Shown here: positions 46,993 through 59,930 of the stretch, one piece after another
Layout: each line of letters starts with the position of its first letter
Numbering within the stretch: the first letter of the stretch is position 1
DNA from: Moniliophthora roreri
Lineage: Eukaryota; Basidiomycota; Agaricomycetes; Agaricales; Marasmiaceae
Assembly: GCA_001466705.2 (NCBI GenBank)
Contig: LATX02000229.1
Coordinates: 186,001-250,000, forward strand
Length of the DNA: 64,000 bases
Direction of reading: 5' to 3'
Notes under the pieces: generated by a model
Told to the model about the DNA's origin: nothing
What the model saw: the letters and a program-made list of their open reading frames with translations, nothing else
The model's database searches: none
Program-made: the position numbers and the translations under genes

Positions 46993-47418
46993 GCGCAGCG
47001 ACGCAAGCAGCGCTTGAGCTTCCGATCGAATTGCCGTTTACTTCCTATCTGTTGACCTATTCTTGTGTTCGACTCGTACTATTTATGTATTTATTAGTTC
47101 GTATTGTCACGGTAGAGGAATCACATTTAGTCGCTCGGGCAGCGGGAAAGGTTCGACAGGGTGGTGCGTGTGTTCATGCGCACTTCCTGCTTCAGTTTTC
47201 TACACCGGCTCAGAAGGTCACCTATCCAGAACATATGATAGCTGGTCACGTATTCGAGAAAGCAACATGCCAGTGCTCCGTACTTCATAGATATTATTAT
47301 TAAAAATTGCTAGCGCCAAATACAAAGCACGTGGGTAGAGCGAGGGCAACCCATTTATGCAAAAGAGGATATCCAGGCCTACCGACATATCCCTTGTTTT
47401 TATCAACGAAGAGCAGTC

Positions 47419-48826
47419 CATGTAGATTTTATATAATTCGCCCCAGCTTTGCAACCCCGACACGTTATAATGCGCACCCTAACCACCGCACATCATTGCC
47501 GTGTCAGGGTACCTTTATTATTCTCCTTCCCTTCTCCCACGTACAGCATTGTCCTCTATCCTCCCATTTGTTCGCTGATCTATTTATTGGTATCTCTAGT
47601 ACACTGTCTAATCATGATCACACCCCTATGGCCCCACTGCTGTTCATTGGTAAGTGTGCATAATTATCAGGGTGGGCACGTCCTGATTGCCAGTTTTGGT
47701 AGATTCCGTCTCATTATCATTCACCCTCAGTGTGCAAATTATTATTCGATCTTTGATGTTTCTTCGGTTCCTAGGCACGTACGATTTATCATTCTGTTTG
47801 ACCTAGGCTCATTATCATTGGTACTCAGCTCCCCTACTCCGGATACCGGACTCATTATCATTTGACCCCGGTTAATACAACCCCAGCGCTCATCTATGAA
47901 TAGCCCTTGACAGCCAGCAATCACAAGCGAAACTTCCTTATTTCATCGCCTGCATCCTATGTTGCATCGAACTTCATTTCTTGGAGTCTAAGGTACGTGT
48001 TATTCACTATTTTACAGATCCAGTCTCATTATCAGTGTTTCTATGCCTTGGCTGCTTCCGGTGCACTGTTTTCGGTCGTTGCCGGTGGCTTGAACCTTGA
48101 AGATTTTCAGCTGTATAGTACTCGGCAATGACCGGGAACATATCTCGAAGCCCAGCCTTACATCTCGCAGCGACCAGCCCAACATGGACGATTGACACTC
48201 AATATTCGGGCCTTGGATGCAATTGCGCTAAGAGTTGGGTATTTTGAAGGGATTAAAGGTGTGTGTGCTCTACTTTATCCATATATTTAATAAACTGACT
48301 GGTTACTTTTATTTTCAGTCATTGAGAATCGAATCTGCATCAGGTATTCAGTCGCATNATAAAAATGAGTGCAAGTATCTATGAATTATAAATGGTACAC
48401 GCCACGGTGTAGAGAATAATGATAATGAGACCGCTGGGCGCTACTGGACGAATGATAATGCGACGTAGGGGTAGAATTTGGTGGTGCTATGATAAAGTGT
48501 AAGTACAGATTGCAGGAGACATTGAGATAACAAGGATACGTACCGTACAACACTACATGACAGGAAGGGACGTGAAAGGAGGAAGCAAGCATCCAACCGT
48601 GGAAAATGTCCATGTGTCATAACGCGTAACTGCCGAATTTGGCATTGCTGGCGTTTCCTGGTCTCCCACTTATTATTCGCACCCAGGGCGAATTATTGTT
48701 CGTTCCAAGGTATGCTTGCAAAAAGGACAGGAACAATTATCATTCATCAAGGCCTTACAAGATAGCGGGAACATTATAATGTGTCGGGGTTGCAAAGCTG
48801 GGGAGAATGAATAAAGTACTACATGG
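47419..48826. mobile_element. Inverted-repeat element, probable non-autonomous DNA transposon
   Basis: The arms at 47441-47472 and 48772-48803 are inverted repeats with one mismatch over 32 bp, with a looser match further out (catgtag at 47419 and its complement at 48820). Inside, the motif CTCATTATCATT occurs at 47710, 47808 and 47851 on plus, a near copy lies at 48025, and the reverse occurs at 48418-48429. Repeated subterminal motifs pointing inward are typical of transposase-binding sites. No transposase gene is seen. Termini and target duplication were not fixed. Confidence 0.55.
48358..48358. other. Single-N assembly join inside the inverted-repeat element
   Basis: An isolated N interrupts cgcatNataaaaatg. 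Sequence may be missing here, so the internal length of the surrounding element is unreliable. Confidence 0.9.
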
Positions 48827-48871
48827 TATGCTGCAACGAAAATGGTCTCATCTCCCTTTCCCGAGTGGTAT

Positions 48872-50349
48872 CTACTGAAATCCGGATACACCAGAAGCAA
48901 ATTTCTCGAATAAAGATAAGTCAAAGGCTTCTGCCATTGCTTTGTATCCTCCAGGGTTCAGATGCAGCCCGTCACCAACATCAAATGCTGGATTGAGCCT
49001 CTGACCATTGCTTGGGTCCCTAGTGGCAGCATCGAAATCGATCACAGCGTCAAACTTCCCACTACTCCGAATCCATTCATTTACCCGGGTCCTCACCGCC
49101 TCGTTCTCAGTCGTAAAGTACCCATTGCCAAAGAACGGTGTAATGGTTGCGCCGAATATGGGCAGACCGGCGGTATGCACCCGCGTGATGATTTGTTGAT
49201 AGGCTTGAATGAGGCGATCTGCGGCGTTGGGAACGCCAGTACCAATGTCATTGACACCCTCGTAGATCACGACATATCCCACCCCAGGATGAGATAGAAC
49301 GTCTCTGTCGATACGGCCAATAGCGTTTGGACCAAGTCCATCAGCAAGAATACGATTTCCTCCTGCAGCTTGGTTGACTACCGCGATAGTCGATGTCGAA
49401 GCGTTTGCTTGTGTTCGAGCAAGAAGTTGGTCTGGCCAGCTAAACAGAAGGTTATTATAGAACATACTGGAAAAGGACCTGACAAACCGATCGTTTCCAT
49501 TCGTCGTACTTCCACGTCCGTCAGTGATACTGTCACCGACTACCACCAGACTACGAGTCTCAGGCGGAGACCATGCCTCAACAGCACTAACAAAGTACCT
49601 AGAGGACCATCAACTATGAATGAAGTTTGGATAGAGTAGTGAAATTTACCAATGATCTGCATTCAACGTCGATCCACCGGCCAAGTCTTGCACACCGATA
49701 TGATTTCCAGGACTGAACCAAGACGTAGTGCGACTGCCAGGATGTGAGGTGATGTCATTTGACTGCTGACCGTTGGCAAGATAAAGGTCAACAGTAATCA
49801 TTGTCTGAGGTTTCACTTCCAATGCAATCGGGTCAGAAACTGCAAGAGATCCGTTGGGTATGATGATAGATGAATTGCCACTGAAAGTGATGTTTTGGAC
49901 AGACTCAGTAACGATTGCACTGGAACCAGGCTTATTGTCCGCGGGGAGCGCGACGGCTGCAGCAGTGATCGGCAGATCGGTTGTTCCAAAAGCGTTGGAA
50001 AAACGGAGACGGATTTGCTTTGCACATGTGGAGAGATGGAGGGTTTGGCGAATTGTAGCGTCGTTGAATACGACAGTTGGTTGAGTCTGTTCTGCGGATC
50101 AATGCGTGTCGGGTTGATATACGGATGATGACCTTACAAAGGGGCTTGGTGGTAAATTTCCAGTTTCTGTCAACTGTGGCATGGCTGAAATGACGGGTCA
50201 ATGCGAAGCTTTACTTGGATGGAAGAGAAAGAAAACGCACAAGTCCAGGTGTCCACCCAATGACCTTGGGGTGGATCTGGTGAGATTCCATTCGCCAACA
50301 GCACGCAAAGCCTAAGAACCGCAAAGATGCCGAGCAGAGGGATACCCAT
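48872..50349 (-). CDS. Secreted SGNH/GDSL hydrolase, copy B
   Basis: Same structure as copy A, with start at 50349, signal peptide, HWVDTW, VVVGDSITDG, AAGGNRILADG, DGLHLNPGG and stop at 48872-48874. Introns lie at the same places. This copy sits next to the intact het-c gene and is probably the parent. It is probably an extracellular esterase. Confidence 0.88.
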
Positions 50350-51018
50350 AGTGCTGCTGTGATCTCGATTCTCAAGTATCGTTTGCCAATTTATAGCCAG
50401 TGCCTGGAGGATTTAGAGAGCCCGTGAGCCGTCGGGCCGCCGAGGTAATACCGTGCTGAAGGAACATCCAATTCCGTATGTTTTTGTTTTTAGTAACAAT
50501 TCCTCCGCTAAGAGGCAGCATTTCAGCCGACGGGTGTCATTCAATTGGCCGGGCAGCCCCGAAAAGCTCCAGATCCGCGTCAAGTTAAGTAAAGAAACCA
50601 CGTATTCTTGCTTGATTCTTGCAGTATTCTTGCGGCATAAGATCGAGAAATTTCAGAGTGGTGGAAGTGACCATGCTCATGCAGTGTGACGCAAACGGAA
50701 AGCCGTGTGAACGTGATGCCCCTGAGGCGTTTGCGTGGCACCTCTTTACAGCCCCAGATATAGCCTCTATAGCTAAATTTGTGAGGTGACCTGTCCACTG
50801 TAGTGCAGAAGTTCAAAAGACCCAACGTCTAAGTCTGAAGAACTTCCCAAAAGAATGCCTACCATCGTCTAATCGATTTTCCAGTACGTTTCCATTCATG
50901 AATACGTGCTATGTACTCTAAACATGCTGTCGGTGTCGGTAGGAATAACAAGACATTGAATAATTCAAATACTTTATAACTCTTGTTACACATTCGTTTC
51001 AGTCTCCCCTATGCCGAT
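50350..51018. other. Spacer between SGNH copy B and het-c
   Basis: About 500 bp here (roughly 50480-50980) are absent from the corresponding place beside copy A, where the shared flanks (caccaaattcc and ataactctt..ttacacattc) lie next to each other. Either this is an insertion after duplication or copy A lost it. No coding or TIR signal is seen. Confidence 0.5.
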
Positions 51019-53996
51019 TTACCACCTCGGCTCTCCATAATTAGGTGCATACCCACTTCCGGGAGGCGGACCGTGGGGAGGATGGGCACCAGGGAATCCG
51101 GGAGGTGGCCCCTGCGGTGGATAAAAGCCTGATCCAGGTGGCCCAGGTGGAGGCGCAAATCCCCCTGGAGGAGGAGAGCCGTATCCACCATACGCATCCG
51201 GACTAGGGAATCCAGGCATGGACGGTGGACCTGACCCAGGCATCGCTGGCGGGCTTGGGAACGATGGCGGTGGGCTACCAGGACCACCAGGAAACGATGG
51301 TGTCGAGTGGTGGCCGGGACCAGGGCCGGAAGGGAAGGACGGTGGTGGAGAAGAGTAAGATGGGGTGTATCCGCTGCCTCCACCACCAGGGAACGACGGT
51401 GCAGTTGCTGGAGGAGTAGAGTTACCTCCACTACCACCGTAGTAATCAGCCGCTTGACCACCCATAAGTGGGGCTGCTGCCTGTCCAGAACTTCCACTGG
51501 GGTGATGACTGTGATGAGCTGCACCAGGATAACCCAGGCCTGTACCAGGTGAATCCCTTCGCCCGCCCTGATCAACTTTACCCAAAAGTCCCTGAGCCTG
51601 TTGTACACCGGGAATTTGATGGAGATAGTTCTGCAGTCCAGCCTGGGCTTGTAAGCCTTGGGTGTGAGCGTAGGTGCCTACGGCTTCGACTTGACCGCCT
51701 TCCCCAGCCAATCGGATGTTTTCGTGGTTCCGCACGCATTGCTTGGACAGCCTTCTGATGACCTCGTTGCGACGGTTTCCGAGGCTGTCGACCCAGGTTC
51801 GCATGGTCTGTAACATTTCTCGTTGCACCTTCGAAGAGGGATCATGGAAGTCTGGGTGGAATCTAGCGAAACATGTCACTAAAACGGAAAGGAATCGAGA
51901 TAAGGCGATACTTACAAGCAAGACAGAATATCCTCAGAGATCTGGCGTGGATTGATCGAGGGATCGTCCCAGGCTTTGACGACCGACTGGACGGTGTTGG
52001 TAACGATGACTTTTGCGATCTGTCCGGCTGGTTCATTCAAGATGAGATTCTGTCAAATGACTAGTTAGTACTCGCCGTCTTCTGTGGACAGTGACATACG
52101 AAGTGGTCTTTACTCAAGAATGAGTGGGTCGGATCGGACTGTTTGTGTCGTGTCAATAACGAAAACCAGCAGACAGGCGTGAACGTACCGCTCTGGAATC
52201 ATTGAACACTTCGTATTGATCGTGGGTATCAATGACCTCCCCAGACGCCGTTGACAATCCGGTAGTCGCGGTCTGCAGAATGGGCTTCAAGAAGGGCTAG
52301 AGATGCGAGATGAGTACAAGGTTCACGTTTTTCGCATAAAGAGCTTCACCTCAAGCGTAGTGAACACGAAAACCGAAATCGAATCCATCAGTTTCTCAAT
52401 CAACGGTCCCAATCCGGGAATCTTCTCAATAGTCTTCTCAATCTTCTTCGCCACTGAGTCTCGGAAGCTCAATACCTGCCACAGCACAGCATGAAGCTCC
52501 TGGGGACTCATATCCTCGGGCCTCTTGCCGCCTTGACTCGGTCCAGCTCGGATACGCTCGATACTCTCCATGTCCCTCGACATTTCGTTGCCTTCACCAC
52601 CGGGGAGCTTGAAGAACAGATCACGAAGGACAGTAGAAGGGTTTCCAGGCCCACCAGGGCCACTGCGGGTGGATTGTTCTTTCTGCCTGGCTTTGGTGAG
52701 TTCTTTATTCAGGTCAGTGACGGACGCTTCGCTCTGTATGACAGGGTGAGTGTGAATCAGACATTTCGTGCTGAAAGTCGGATACGTACGAGGTGATCAC
52801 CAGCTTCACCAAGCAAAGAGTGGATGAAATCGCTGGAGCCGAACGTCCCAGTAACAATTGGCGCAACCCATTTCCCGTTTGGCGCTTGGATGCGGACTTG
52901 ATCCCCAACGTGAGGAAAAATGTCGTGGAAGCCCATATTAATAAGTGCGAGTTCGCAGAAATTCGAGTGAGCGGAATAGTCCTCCAGCGTGTGAAGCTGT
53001 TGGACTGTTTGAGGTCAGAGCCCTCCATAGAATGATGAAAACCTCACCAGTTGTCCCAAAAGCCTATAAGCTTCGTACTCATCTTGCTTCCTACCCTGTG
53101 AGCGGGCCATCCTCCCAGTATGGATGCATTGTTCCAAGGTACGCCTAACCAGCGCTTTCGAAGTGTCCCAAGAACCATTCTCTGTATCCGGTCAGTTTCG
53201 CGCTGTGCGGACGAGTTGGTGCCACGTACCGTTTGCGATGTAATTCTTCATTCCTGTACGAGGATCGATCTCCAATTCACGGGGCTTTACCGTAGTCAGA
53301 ACATGGGTGAAATAGAAGTATGTTCAGTACTCACGTCAACGGGACCTCTTAGCCTGGGGTCGTACTTTCTCGCATCTTCACCATCGCCGTACCCTTTGGG
53401 ATTATCGATATGTTCAGTCGGAAGGTAGACCCCTAACCTTTCGGGAGTGACCTCGAATTCATTGGTGGCATATCCGTGAGCCTACAGAACCATGTCAGTT
53501 CATGCAATCTCCGAGTTGAATAGGATGCGCACAAGGAAACCAAGAGCCATACAAAGGTTGATGATAGTCTGCAGTTGCAATTTCTTCAACCCAGCAATAT
53601 CAACTGCCTGACTGTAATCGCGAAGCCAGTTGCTGAAGAGCACTGTCAGCCACGGGTAAGGGTCAGAACCTGATCCACTTGCCCAAAGTAAACCCTCTTG
53701 ATATCCAAACCCCCAAATTTGCTGCCGCCTTTGCCTATTACGCTCGCGAGCGCAAAGCCACCGCCGCCCTTTTTCAGCAACTCTGCAAGGGTATCTTCGA
53801 TGTCACCATGTCTGAACGCGCGTCCTTCCATGTATGCAAACCTAGATCACGATATCATGAGTACCAGTGTAAAGGGGTGTAGTTCTTGGACTTACGAAGG
53901 AATGTTCCCCGCCCCAAAGGCATAAACACCATTTCCCGAAAGACAAACGGCGAATATGAAGACGAGGAGAAATAGAATCGTTAGATTACTGGGCAT
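51019..53996 (-). CDS. het-c: HET-C family protein
   Basis: It starts at 53996 with a signal peptide (MPSNLTILFLLVFIFAVCLS), then AFGAGNIPS, FAYMEGRAFRHGDIEDT, KRVYFGNWLRDYSQAVDIAG, HTLEDYSAHSNFCELAL and MSPQELHAVLWQVLSFRDS. After KIEKIPGLGPLIEKLMDS comes FHPDFHDPSSKVQREM and a long Gly/Pro/Ser/Tyr-rich tail ending PNYGEPRW with TAA at 51019-51021. This is the order of Neurospora het-c and its homologues, linked to heterokaryon incompatibility. Exon 1 is 53896-53996 and exon 2 is 53683-53841. Exon 2 is followed by a GC-AG intron (gcaagt). It enters the secretory pathway; allelic specificity cannot be judged. Confidence 0.92.
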
Positions 53997-54540
53997 CTTG
54001 CGAGAAGATGATGGTGGTTGGTCTTAGAAATCTGTTTTTATCGATAGGCAGCGCCCGAACTCGCCGTGGTTCCTCGTGAGATGATTTGACTGTTCCTCGG
54101 CTTGAAGCTGACGGCTTTGTGTTGTAGATGCGTAAAAGGTGGATCAGAGAAGATGATGGTTCAGATTCAAGACGCAAAGTTATGATTTTATTGGAGAAAG
54201 ATGTCATCGTTAGAAATCCACTCTGTCCGATAAGTATGACGTGGTGGCGGTGTCGACTCTGGCACCGCAGCTTGAGGCAGTTCTGATGGCGATACTCAGC
54301 GATACTCTTGCCGACGGTGGTCTGTAGGGGTCTGTTTAGCTTGGGAAGCCACCGAGAGTAAGTGTAGAACTTGTTGAAGGTAAAAGCCCTGAATTCATGG
54401 AGATCGGTTTACGCGACAGGCGGCATCGGGAATCATAGAGATGCATTTTTGAATTGAGGCTATGTACTTGTCGTTCATCATTTACTTCCATGATCGCTCA
54501 CTTGAGGCACTTCTATACATGAACTCGACACCCATCAGTC
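53997..54540. promoter_or_regulatory. Divergent promoter region of het-c and the App1 gene
   Basis: The 544 bp separate two genes pointing away from each other. No ORF is convincing. Any shared regulatory site cannot be identified by eye. Confidence 0.4.
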
Positions 54541-57010
54541 ATGTCTGAAGACATGCGTGGTAGATCATGGAGAGCGTTGGCCTCGCAAGCGGCTGCTTCA
54601 CGCTTCAATTCCTTGAAGGGTTATCTAGCCCAGCAAGATATCAAAAATTCAATTTCAAATACCATTCAGCGTCAGCTTGGCCCAGGGAATGATAGGTCGA
54701 GAGCGAATGGCAGGCAGGGTTGGAGGGAATGGGCTGGACAGAAGATTAGCAGAGGTTATGGAAACTCTGGCACCGAGAGGATTGCACTGTTCCCTGGATG
54801 GGCAGCCAGGAGATTTCCTCAGTCAGCTAGAGATGGTGCGTATCATCTCTGATTATTCTTTGAGATTAGTCTCATCGATAGCTCCACAGAGTCTTTCCAT
54901 GTGGACGTCTATGTTGCCGGGTTCGCAACTGTGCATCGAGCTCCAGAGTTGGCGAGTCGGTCTCAGCGAGCTTTTATGAGACTTGCTAGAGGTAAGGTAA
55001 ACACTCTTTGAGATCTTTATGCCAACATTCTCTCAGGGTTCGCGGCTTTACCCAGGCTAGAAGATCGAGGATACGAGGAGTCCGTAAGGTCGACACAGTT
55101 GACACCCTCAACAGAAGACCTTCTCAACTCTGTGAACCTTCCCCCCCGGCCCACAGAAATGACAGAGGAACGTGAAGTGGAAATGCTCGAACGTCATTTC
55201 AGACGTATGAATGCCCAAAAGGAAGGTTCTATGAATAGTACAGACTCCACAGCTTCTCGTTCCTCATCTGTCGAACGCGATGACCCCGTTACCTCGGTAC
55301 CCAATTCAAATGGTGCTCTCATGTCCACGAAGGATTCTCTTAGCTCTGCAGTCGCAATATCCGACGAGTTATTACGCAAACTGCACGAGAACCTGGATGC
55401 GCGCTTGAGGCCATTTTGGTCGTCGGTCGTTCCAGGTCGAACTGTGCGCCTACACTTGTTTGCAGCCCCCAACGGCAACGGGAACACTGATGAGATCCCT
55501 GCTGATGCGTCTCCTTTGGCTACCCAAGAAGTTCAGACGTCAGTCGACGGTAGCTTTCAGACAATGTTCCATATAGGCTGGGAACGTATGTGCCAGCATC
55601 CTGCTGCACTTCATATAGCATTCGGGGATCCCTCGGAAGAGCATGACTTTGTCGTCGCAGTAGAGCTTCTCCCGCCCCCTAGACTGACATCGGCTTCGGT
55701 TCCAAACCTACACGAGACAGAGTCAGGTCCCGATGTGCCTCCATCTACGGCCAAGGCGACCGTTCGTGTACCCCTCACCCACTCACCTATCCGTGTCATA
55801 TCAGATATCGATGATACTGTCAAACACTCCAATATACCAGGCGGTGCCCGTGAAGTGTTCCACAACGTGTTCGTAAAGGAATTAGAGGACCTTGTTATAC
55901 CTGGAATGGGAGAATGGTATACTTCCATGTGGAAGAAAGGTGTTCGTTTTCATTACGTGGTTTGTCAACACCGCCTGTATCTGCGGTCTACTTGCTCACT
56001 ATCTCGTTTTCAGTCAAACGGTCCTTTTGAACTGCTTCCTATTCTCGGAGACTTCTTCAAGATTTCAAGCCTTCCGCCGGGTATGAGTTTCCTCGATGTA
56101 TCTAGCGAGGCCCGAGGCTAATCGTAGTACAGGTTCTATGAAGCTCAAGTCATATGCTGGCAGATCGTTATTCAGCGGACTCCTTTCCGCACCAGCAGCC
56201 AAGAAACGGGCTGGTGTCCAGGAAATCATGGACGCTTTTCCTCACTCACAATTCCTTTTAATCGGTGACACCGGCGAGCAGGATCTCGAGCTATACGCGG
56301 AGTACGTTCAATTTCTGTGAAATGCTCAAATACATTCCTTACCGTCTTGTTCTAGCTTGGCGAAAGAGAAACCTGACCAAGTTCTCGGAATATTCATCCG
56401 CGATGCTGGCTCAGGCGATCCACTCGAAGATCCCATCGGGATCAGATTAGATTTCGAGTCGTATTCTGAACCAGATCCTGCTCCTATGACACCTTATATC
56501 AAAGATAATACCCTTACGCCTGCTCAACGCAAAGCCTCTACCGAAGATCGTGCTAAACAGCTCCCTCCAATCGATACATCCTACGCAGTTCGCAAACCTC
56601 GTTCTCGTTCATCCAAAACACCTGCTACTGGTACAGGTAACAGTCTTGCTGGCAATTACTTCACGCCATCGCGAATGACAACAGAGCCCGATTCGCTATC
56701 GATGTACGATAGCGCACAGAATCCCTCTATGACATCTTTGTCATCTGCATACTCCAGGAACCCGAAGACGCCGTCAACTGCTACCTCTACTTCTGGTAGT
56801 ACGGGTTACTTTTCTGCTCCTACACCCAAAACGAGCACATCAACAACGACGAACGTGTCAACTCGTATACCTGAGGCGGAGAGGAAACGGCATGAGCTCC
56901 AGATGAGGGTGTACAGGGCCAGGGTATCTATTCCTGAACATATCATATTGAGGGTATTCAGGTCTCCGTCGGAATGTGTGGAAACCGAGAAAATATTGTC
57001 TAGTCATTGA
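54541..57010 (+). CDS. App1-type phosphatidate phosphatase (DUF2183)
   Basis: Six exons: 54541-54835, 54890-54991, 55037-55959, 56014-56080, 56133-56301, 56356-57010. The catalytic DxDxT motif is VISDIDDTVKHSNIPGG, followed by HYVSNGPFELLP, SYAGRSLFSGLLSAPAAKK and FLLIGDTGEQDLELYA. This is the haloacid-dehalogenase-like App1 domain, which converts phosphatidate to diacylglycerol at actin patches in yeast. An N-terminal region (VDVYVAGFATVHRAPE) matches the usual family start. A Ser/Thr-rich C-terminal tail follows. The intron at 55960 uses a GTTTGT donor. Confidence 0.92.
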
Positions 57011-57187
57011 ACTTGATGGATTGTTCTCGTAAATTGTGTACACGCCAGTACTTATTTACTTTGTGTGTTGTCTGTAATTATAGACAAGTCAGGGTATACG
57101 CTGTAATCTGCAATTTTTATTGGCATGCATCCCATCGATACCGGTGAAAGTTTTTTGGCGCTTACTTACAAAAGCGCCGAGCGAAAC

Positions 57188-57751
57188 ATGTTGTACTCGA
57201 CGCTCACCACAATTCCTCGGGCATTAGCCTCAGCTGCCAAATTCCGTTCTACATTCCCTCGTCGAGCTATAAAAGCATCATTCTCCACTTCCACTCTGCG
57301 TCGAAAAGACCCATGGCCCCTTCCGCATACTCCCGAACATCTCGCAAACACCCAAACACCTCCTGACCTACCTCCCCCGACACCGTTAGAACGCCCCAAT
57401 GAAACCGTAGAAACTATGCGTGCTAGGCTCGTTTATCAATCTCGAAAACGGGGAACATTGGAGAGCGACTTATTGATGAGTACATTTGCGAGGGATCATT
57501 TGGGAAAGATGTCGGAAGAAGAGTTAAGGGAGTATGATAGGGTGCGTTTTACTATTGCTATTATCACCTCTGCATCTGGATTAATCCAAATTTTGGCGTA
57601 GTTTTTGGATGAACCAGACTGGGATATATACTATTGGGCAACAGGGAAACGTACACCCCCTGAACGATGGGCTAACTCCAAGATTCTAGAAAAGTTGCGG
57701 GTACACGCGAAAAATGAAGGAAAGGTTGTTCGCTCGATGCCTGCGCTGTAG
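57188..57751 (+). CDS. SDH5: Succinate dehydrogenase assembly factor 2 (SDHAF2/Sdh5), mitochondrial
   Basis: Two exons (57188-57541, 57602-57751) give 167 residues. A mitochondrial presequence ([18 protein letters not shown]) precedes the family core: [55 protein letters not shown] and [16 protein letters not shown]. It flavinylates the SDH flavoprotein subunit. An in-frame upstream ATG at 57125 exists; 57188 gives the better targeting peptide. Confidence 0.95.
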
Positions 57752-58777
57752 AGGTCCAAGAAGATTGTATAATATTGCAGCTCTATGTGATTGCGATTCA
57801 CTACTCAAATTGAAGCAAAGGTCAATCTCAAGCGAATCGTGTTTGAAACGACTGGCGGCTTTTCATGACACCCAATCGCCTTGTTCCCAGTCCATGCTAT
57901 TTGCTAGTTGGAGCTCCTACTACGGTTACCCCAACCGCCACGGCCCGTCGAAAATGTGCGGTGTACTGGCTGAGGTCGGATACAAGTCGATTTGTCTTCG
58001 TGTTTCTGTTCGGGTTTATACTGAAAGTTGCCTGCCCCTCCTCTTCCTGTAGACCCAGATGGTTTGCGACTGGACTAGACCGAAACGGTATTGAGTTTCA
58101 GTTTCAGTGCCTGAGTAGACCATAACTTACCATTTCCATGAAAAAGTCTACGACTATCGACGTCGCGGGCTCTGGAAAGAAGTTGGCCCAGCCTCCCCTT
58201 CCCGACGAATACTGAGGTTATCAATCGCAGTCAGAATCGAAAAATGAGCTTTGAATGAGCTGACCGCGCACCAAACGACGGACACCTTGGACGGTCGGCT
58301 CGGGGAACACAGTCATGCCCAATGTTGAGGATATAGCGAATGATAATAATCCAAAGCGTTTCTCGATTAAGCTCAATCATTTTATAGATGCCTGGTGTTG
58401 ATACCCTTCTCTTCGACCGAAGAGAAGAAGCAGTTTCAGCAGTAGCATCGCTACCGAAAAACGCAACCTTTTCTCCTCCTAGTCGCTTTGTAGGGAGGTC
58501 ATCTGGTCGTAGAGCCGGTGCATCTTTAGGCCACTGTGATCCTTTCGAATCTTCCATATTTGCTGGTGCAAAGGTAGATTTGGGAATGGATCAGCCAAGC
58601 TTGTCAGATCTCCATCTCCATCGCCAGCCTAGCTCTCTCTAAATGAAAAGGCGGACATCGGCTTCATTGTGGTGCGGTGCCTGGGTCGCGTTCCAACCAT
58701 AATTGTTGGAGAACTGCACTCCCTGGTCAAAGGTTCATTGCAGAGGGGTAACGTAGATGGTACAAAATAAAGACATA
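57752..58777. other. Spacer with one doubtful minus-strand ORF
   Basis: A minus-strand frame at 58231-58557 begins MEDSKGSQWPKDAPALRPDD and a plus-strand frame overlaps it. Neither has a recognisable domain. It may be a small gene or noise. Confidence 0.35.
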
Positions 58778-59930
58778 TTAGTACAATATCGGGAATGAAA
58801 AGGCGTTTCCGAGATCCGTCCGGTAGCGTTTAGTTCTGAGTATCTGTCAGAGCATGTCCAGTCAGATGGCGAAGGTAGAGTACCAGCATTCAGCACTCAC
58901 GTTGACGATACCAGCGTCGTAAACTAGCGTCTCCCCCCCGTCATTTGGCATACTGTTTATACAGGTAGAGATGTCAGTTCATAAAGAAAAGTAAGGGTAA
59001 CAACCAAGGACACATACAGTACGGTCTTGGGGCGTGGTCCGAATATTTCCGGCACCACCTCGCCCTGTAGACACCAACGGGGGCCCTCGGGAGCGTGAAC
59101 GAGAATACGAGTTGTTGGCGTCGTCAGAGTTTGAAAGCTAAAGGAAAGTTCCTGCGTCAGTCTCAAAGCTTCCACACATGGCAGCGAATTGATTGACTGA
59201 CTGTTGGCGCATTGGAGAGAGGTACAGACTTGGAGGAAGCAGCATCGCTGGAAATCTGTTCGGCAATTGGAGTTCGAATGTTTCCTATGCCTCCACGACC
59301 GGTGCTTATAACCTACAAAGATGGCTCGGTATCCATAAAGCATGAGTCATCAACCCACTCACCCTGTCTGGATCGGGGCCGCGGTCTCTTCCTCGAACGA
59401 CATCACCAAGACCACCGACAGGTGAGGTGGAAGCGTTCTGATGAATATTTCCGATGCCGCCTCGTCCGGAAGAGCTCTACAATACCAAGTCAGTCTCGGG
59501 ATAAGAAAAAACGCTGAACACGTACAAAGCCCTGTCTTCCTCTCGACACGGAACGCTCATTGGCATTGGCTATAAAGCAAAGAATCACGGTCAGGGCTCG
59601 TGAGAAGAACAGAGAATTATTGAAGAGATAAAGTGCCCGGAAATTGAAAGATAAGCAACGGGTGGGGTTGACGGGGCCCTTATCATCCTTATCTCTGAGT
59701 CCCGTAACTTGACCTCAAACCACCATCATCTCCTCTTTCTGGGGCTTGGAAAGGCTACTCACCACCATCTGAGACGACTTTGCTAGCCAATGACTCCCTA
59801 TCTGCGTCAAATCTGCCCAAACGGTCGCCGCTCAAGGCTCGGTTGATTTTGGCCCCAATGGAGGAAATCTGGTTGGACAAAGTGTTTCTGCCTCTTGGAG
59901 AGGGCGAACTATTCCTGCGATCAGCCATGT
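58778..59930 (-). CDS. DUF3602 protein with GRGGxGN repeats (Par32-like)
   Basis: It starts at 59930, MADRRNSSPSPRGRNTL, on the minus strand. Several short exons then carry three copies of the signature: SSGRGGIGNIHQNAST, STGRGGIGNIRTPIAE and STGRGGAGNIRTTPQD. The last exons read PNDGGETLVYDAGIVN and LRTKRYRTDLGNAFSF, with TAA at 58778-58780. The protein is Ser/Arg/Gly-rich and probably disordered. In yeast, Par32 has this motif and acts on ammonium transporters under TORC1; the role here is inferred only from that. Some exon edges are approximate. Confidence 0.75.

Noticed and set aside
51468..51758. Plus-strand frames opposite the het-c tail
   Set aside because: They are antisense shadows of the repetitive Gly/Pro tail.
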